Source of the DNA: Gammaproteobacteria bacterium
GTDB lineage: Bacteria > Pseudomonadota > Gammaproteobacteria > Chromatiales > Chromatiaceae
Direction of reading: 5' to 3'
NCBI GenBank assembly: GCA_006227775.1
Contig: SBFV01000060.1
Span: 1-5,788 of the forward strand
Length of the DNA stretch: 5,788 nucleotides
In this document: positions 5,785 through 5,788 of the stretch, piece after piece
Position numbering within the stretch: the stretch's first letter is position 1
Layout: each line of letters starts with the position of its first letter
The notes under the pieces: model-generated
What the model saw: only the letters and a program-made list of their open reading frames with translations
Database searches by the model: none
What the model was told of the DNA's origin: nothing
Translations under genes and position numbers: made by a program

Positions 5785-5788
5785 CTGA

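Noticed and set aside
5717..5788. Possible 23-codon gene starting at GTG 5717 after AGGAGG
   Set aside because: Spacing to the start is only three bases, and half the peptide is the translation of the dispersed repeat, so it is most likely chance.

Overview
The window is high-GC, densely coded bacterial DNA, most likely from a gammaproteobacterium. The FimX-like degenerate EAL protein, the LolA-like periplasmic protein and the RND pump fit that group, and the dispersed palindromic repeat at the right end is of a kind widespread in high-GC proteobacteria. A purple-sulphur or related Chromatiales-type genome is my guess. No rRNA, tRNA, CRISPR array, transposase or attachment site is visible.

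Layout, left to right. Positions 1-1238 (+) carry the 3' end of an RND-family efflux permease. It is unusual for a long C-terminal extension: an extra hydrophobic helix, a Lys cluster, then about 200 residues of Pro/Ala-rich low-complexity sequence. Positions 1302-1991 (+) encode a secreted, mostly disordered Pro/Gly-rich protein of unknown function. After a 179-base gap comes a periplasmic LolA-like/DUF4412-type protein (2171-2974, +) with an internal duplication. A GC hairpin separates it from a small ParA/MinD-type ATPase (3047-3679, +). That gene is followed by a single-pass membrane protein (3743-4246, +) whose cytoplasmic or periplasmic part is a Met/Val heptad coiled coil. On the opposite strand, convergent with these, 5582-4335 encodes a two-domain protein: a pseudo-receiver followed by a catalytically degenerate EAL domain, probably a c-di-GMP sensor. 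The right edge (5583-5788) holds no convincing gene and ends in a dispersed palindromic repeat.

How the genes may work together. The first two are close on the same strand and may be cotranscribed; both have proline-rich disordered segments. The ParA-like ATPase, the membrane coiled-coil protein and the pseudo-REC/pseudo-EAL protein are adjacent. They would suit a spatial-positioning module: an ATPase, a membrane anchor or adaptor, and a second-messenger reader. That is an inference from adjacency and domain type only; the EAL gene is convergent and not in the same transcript.
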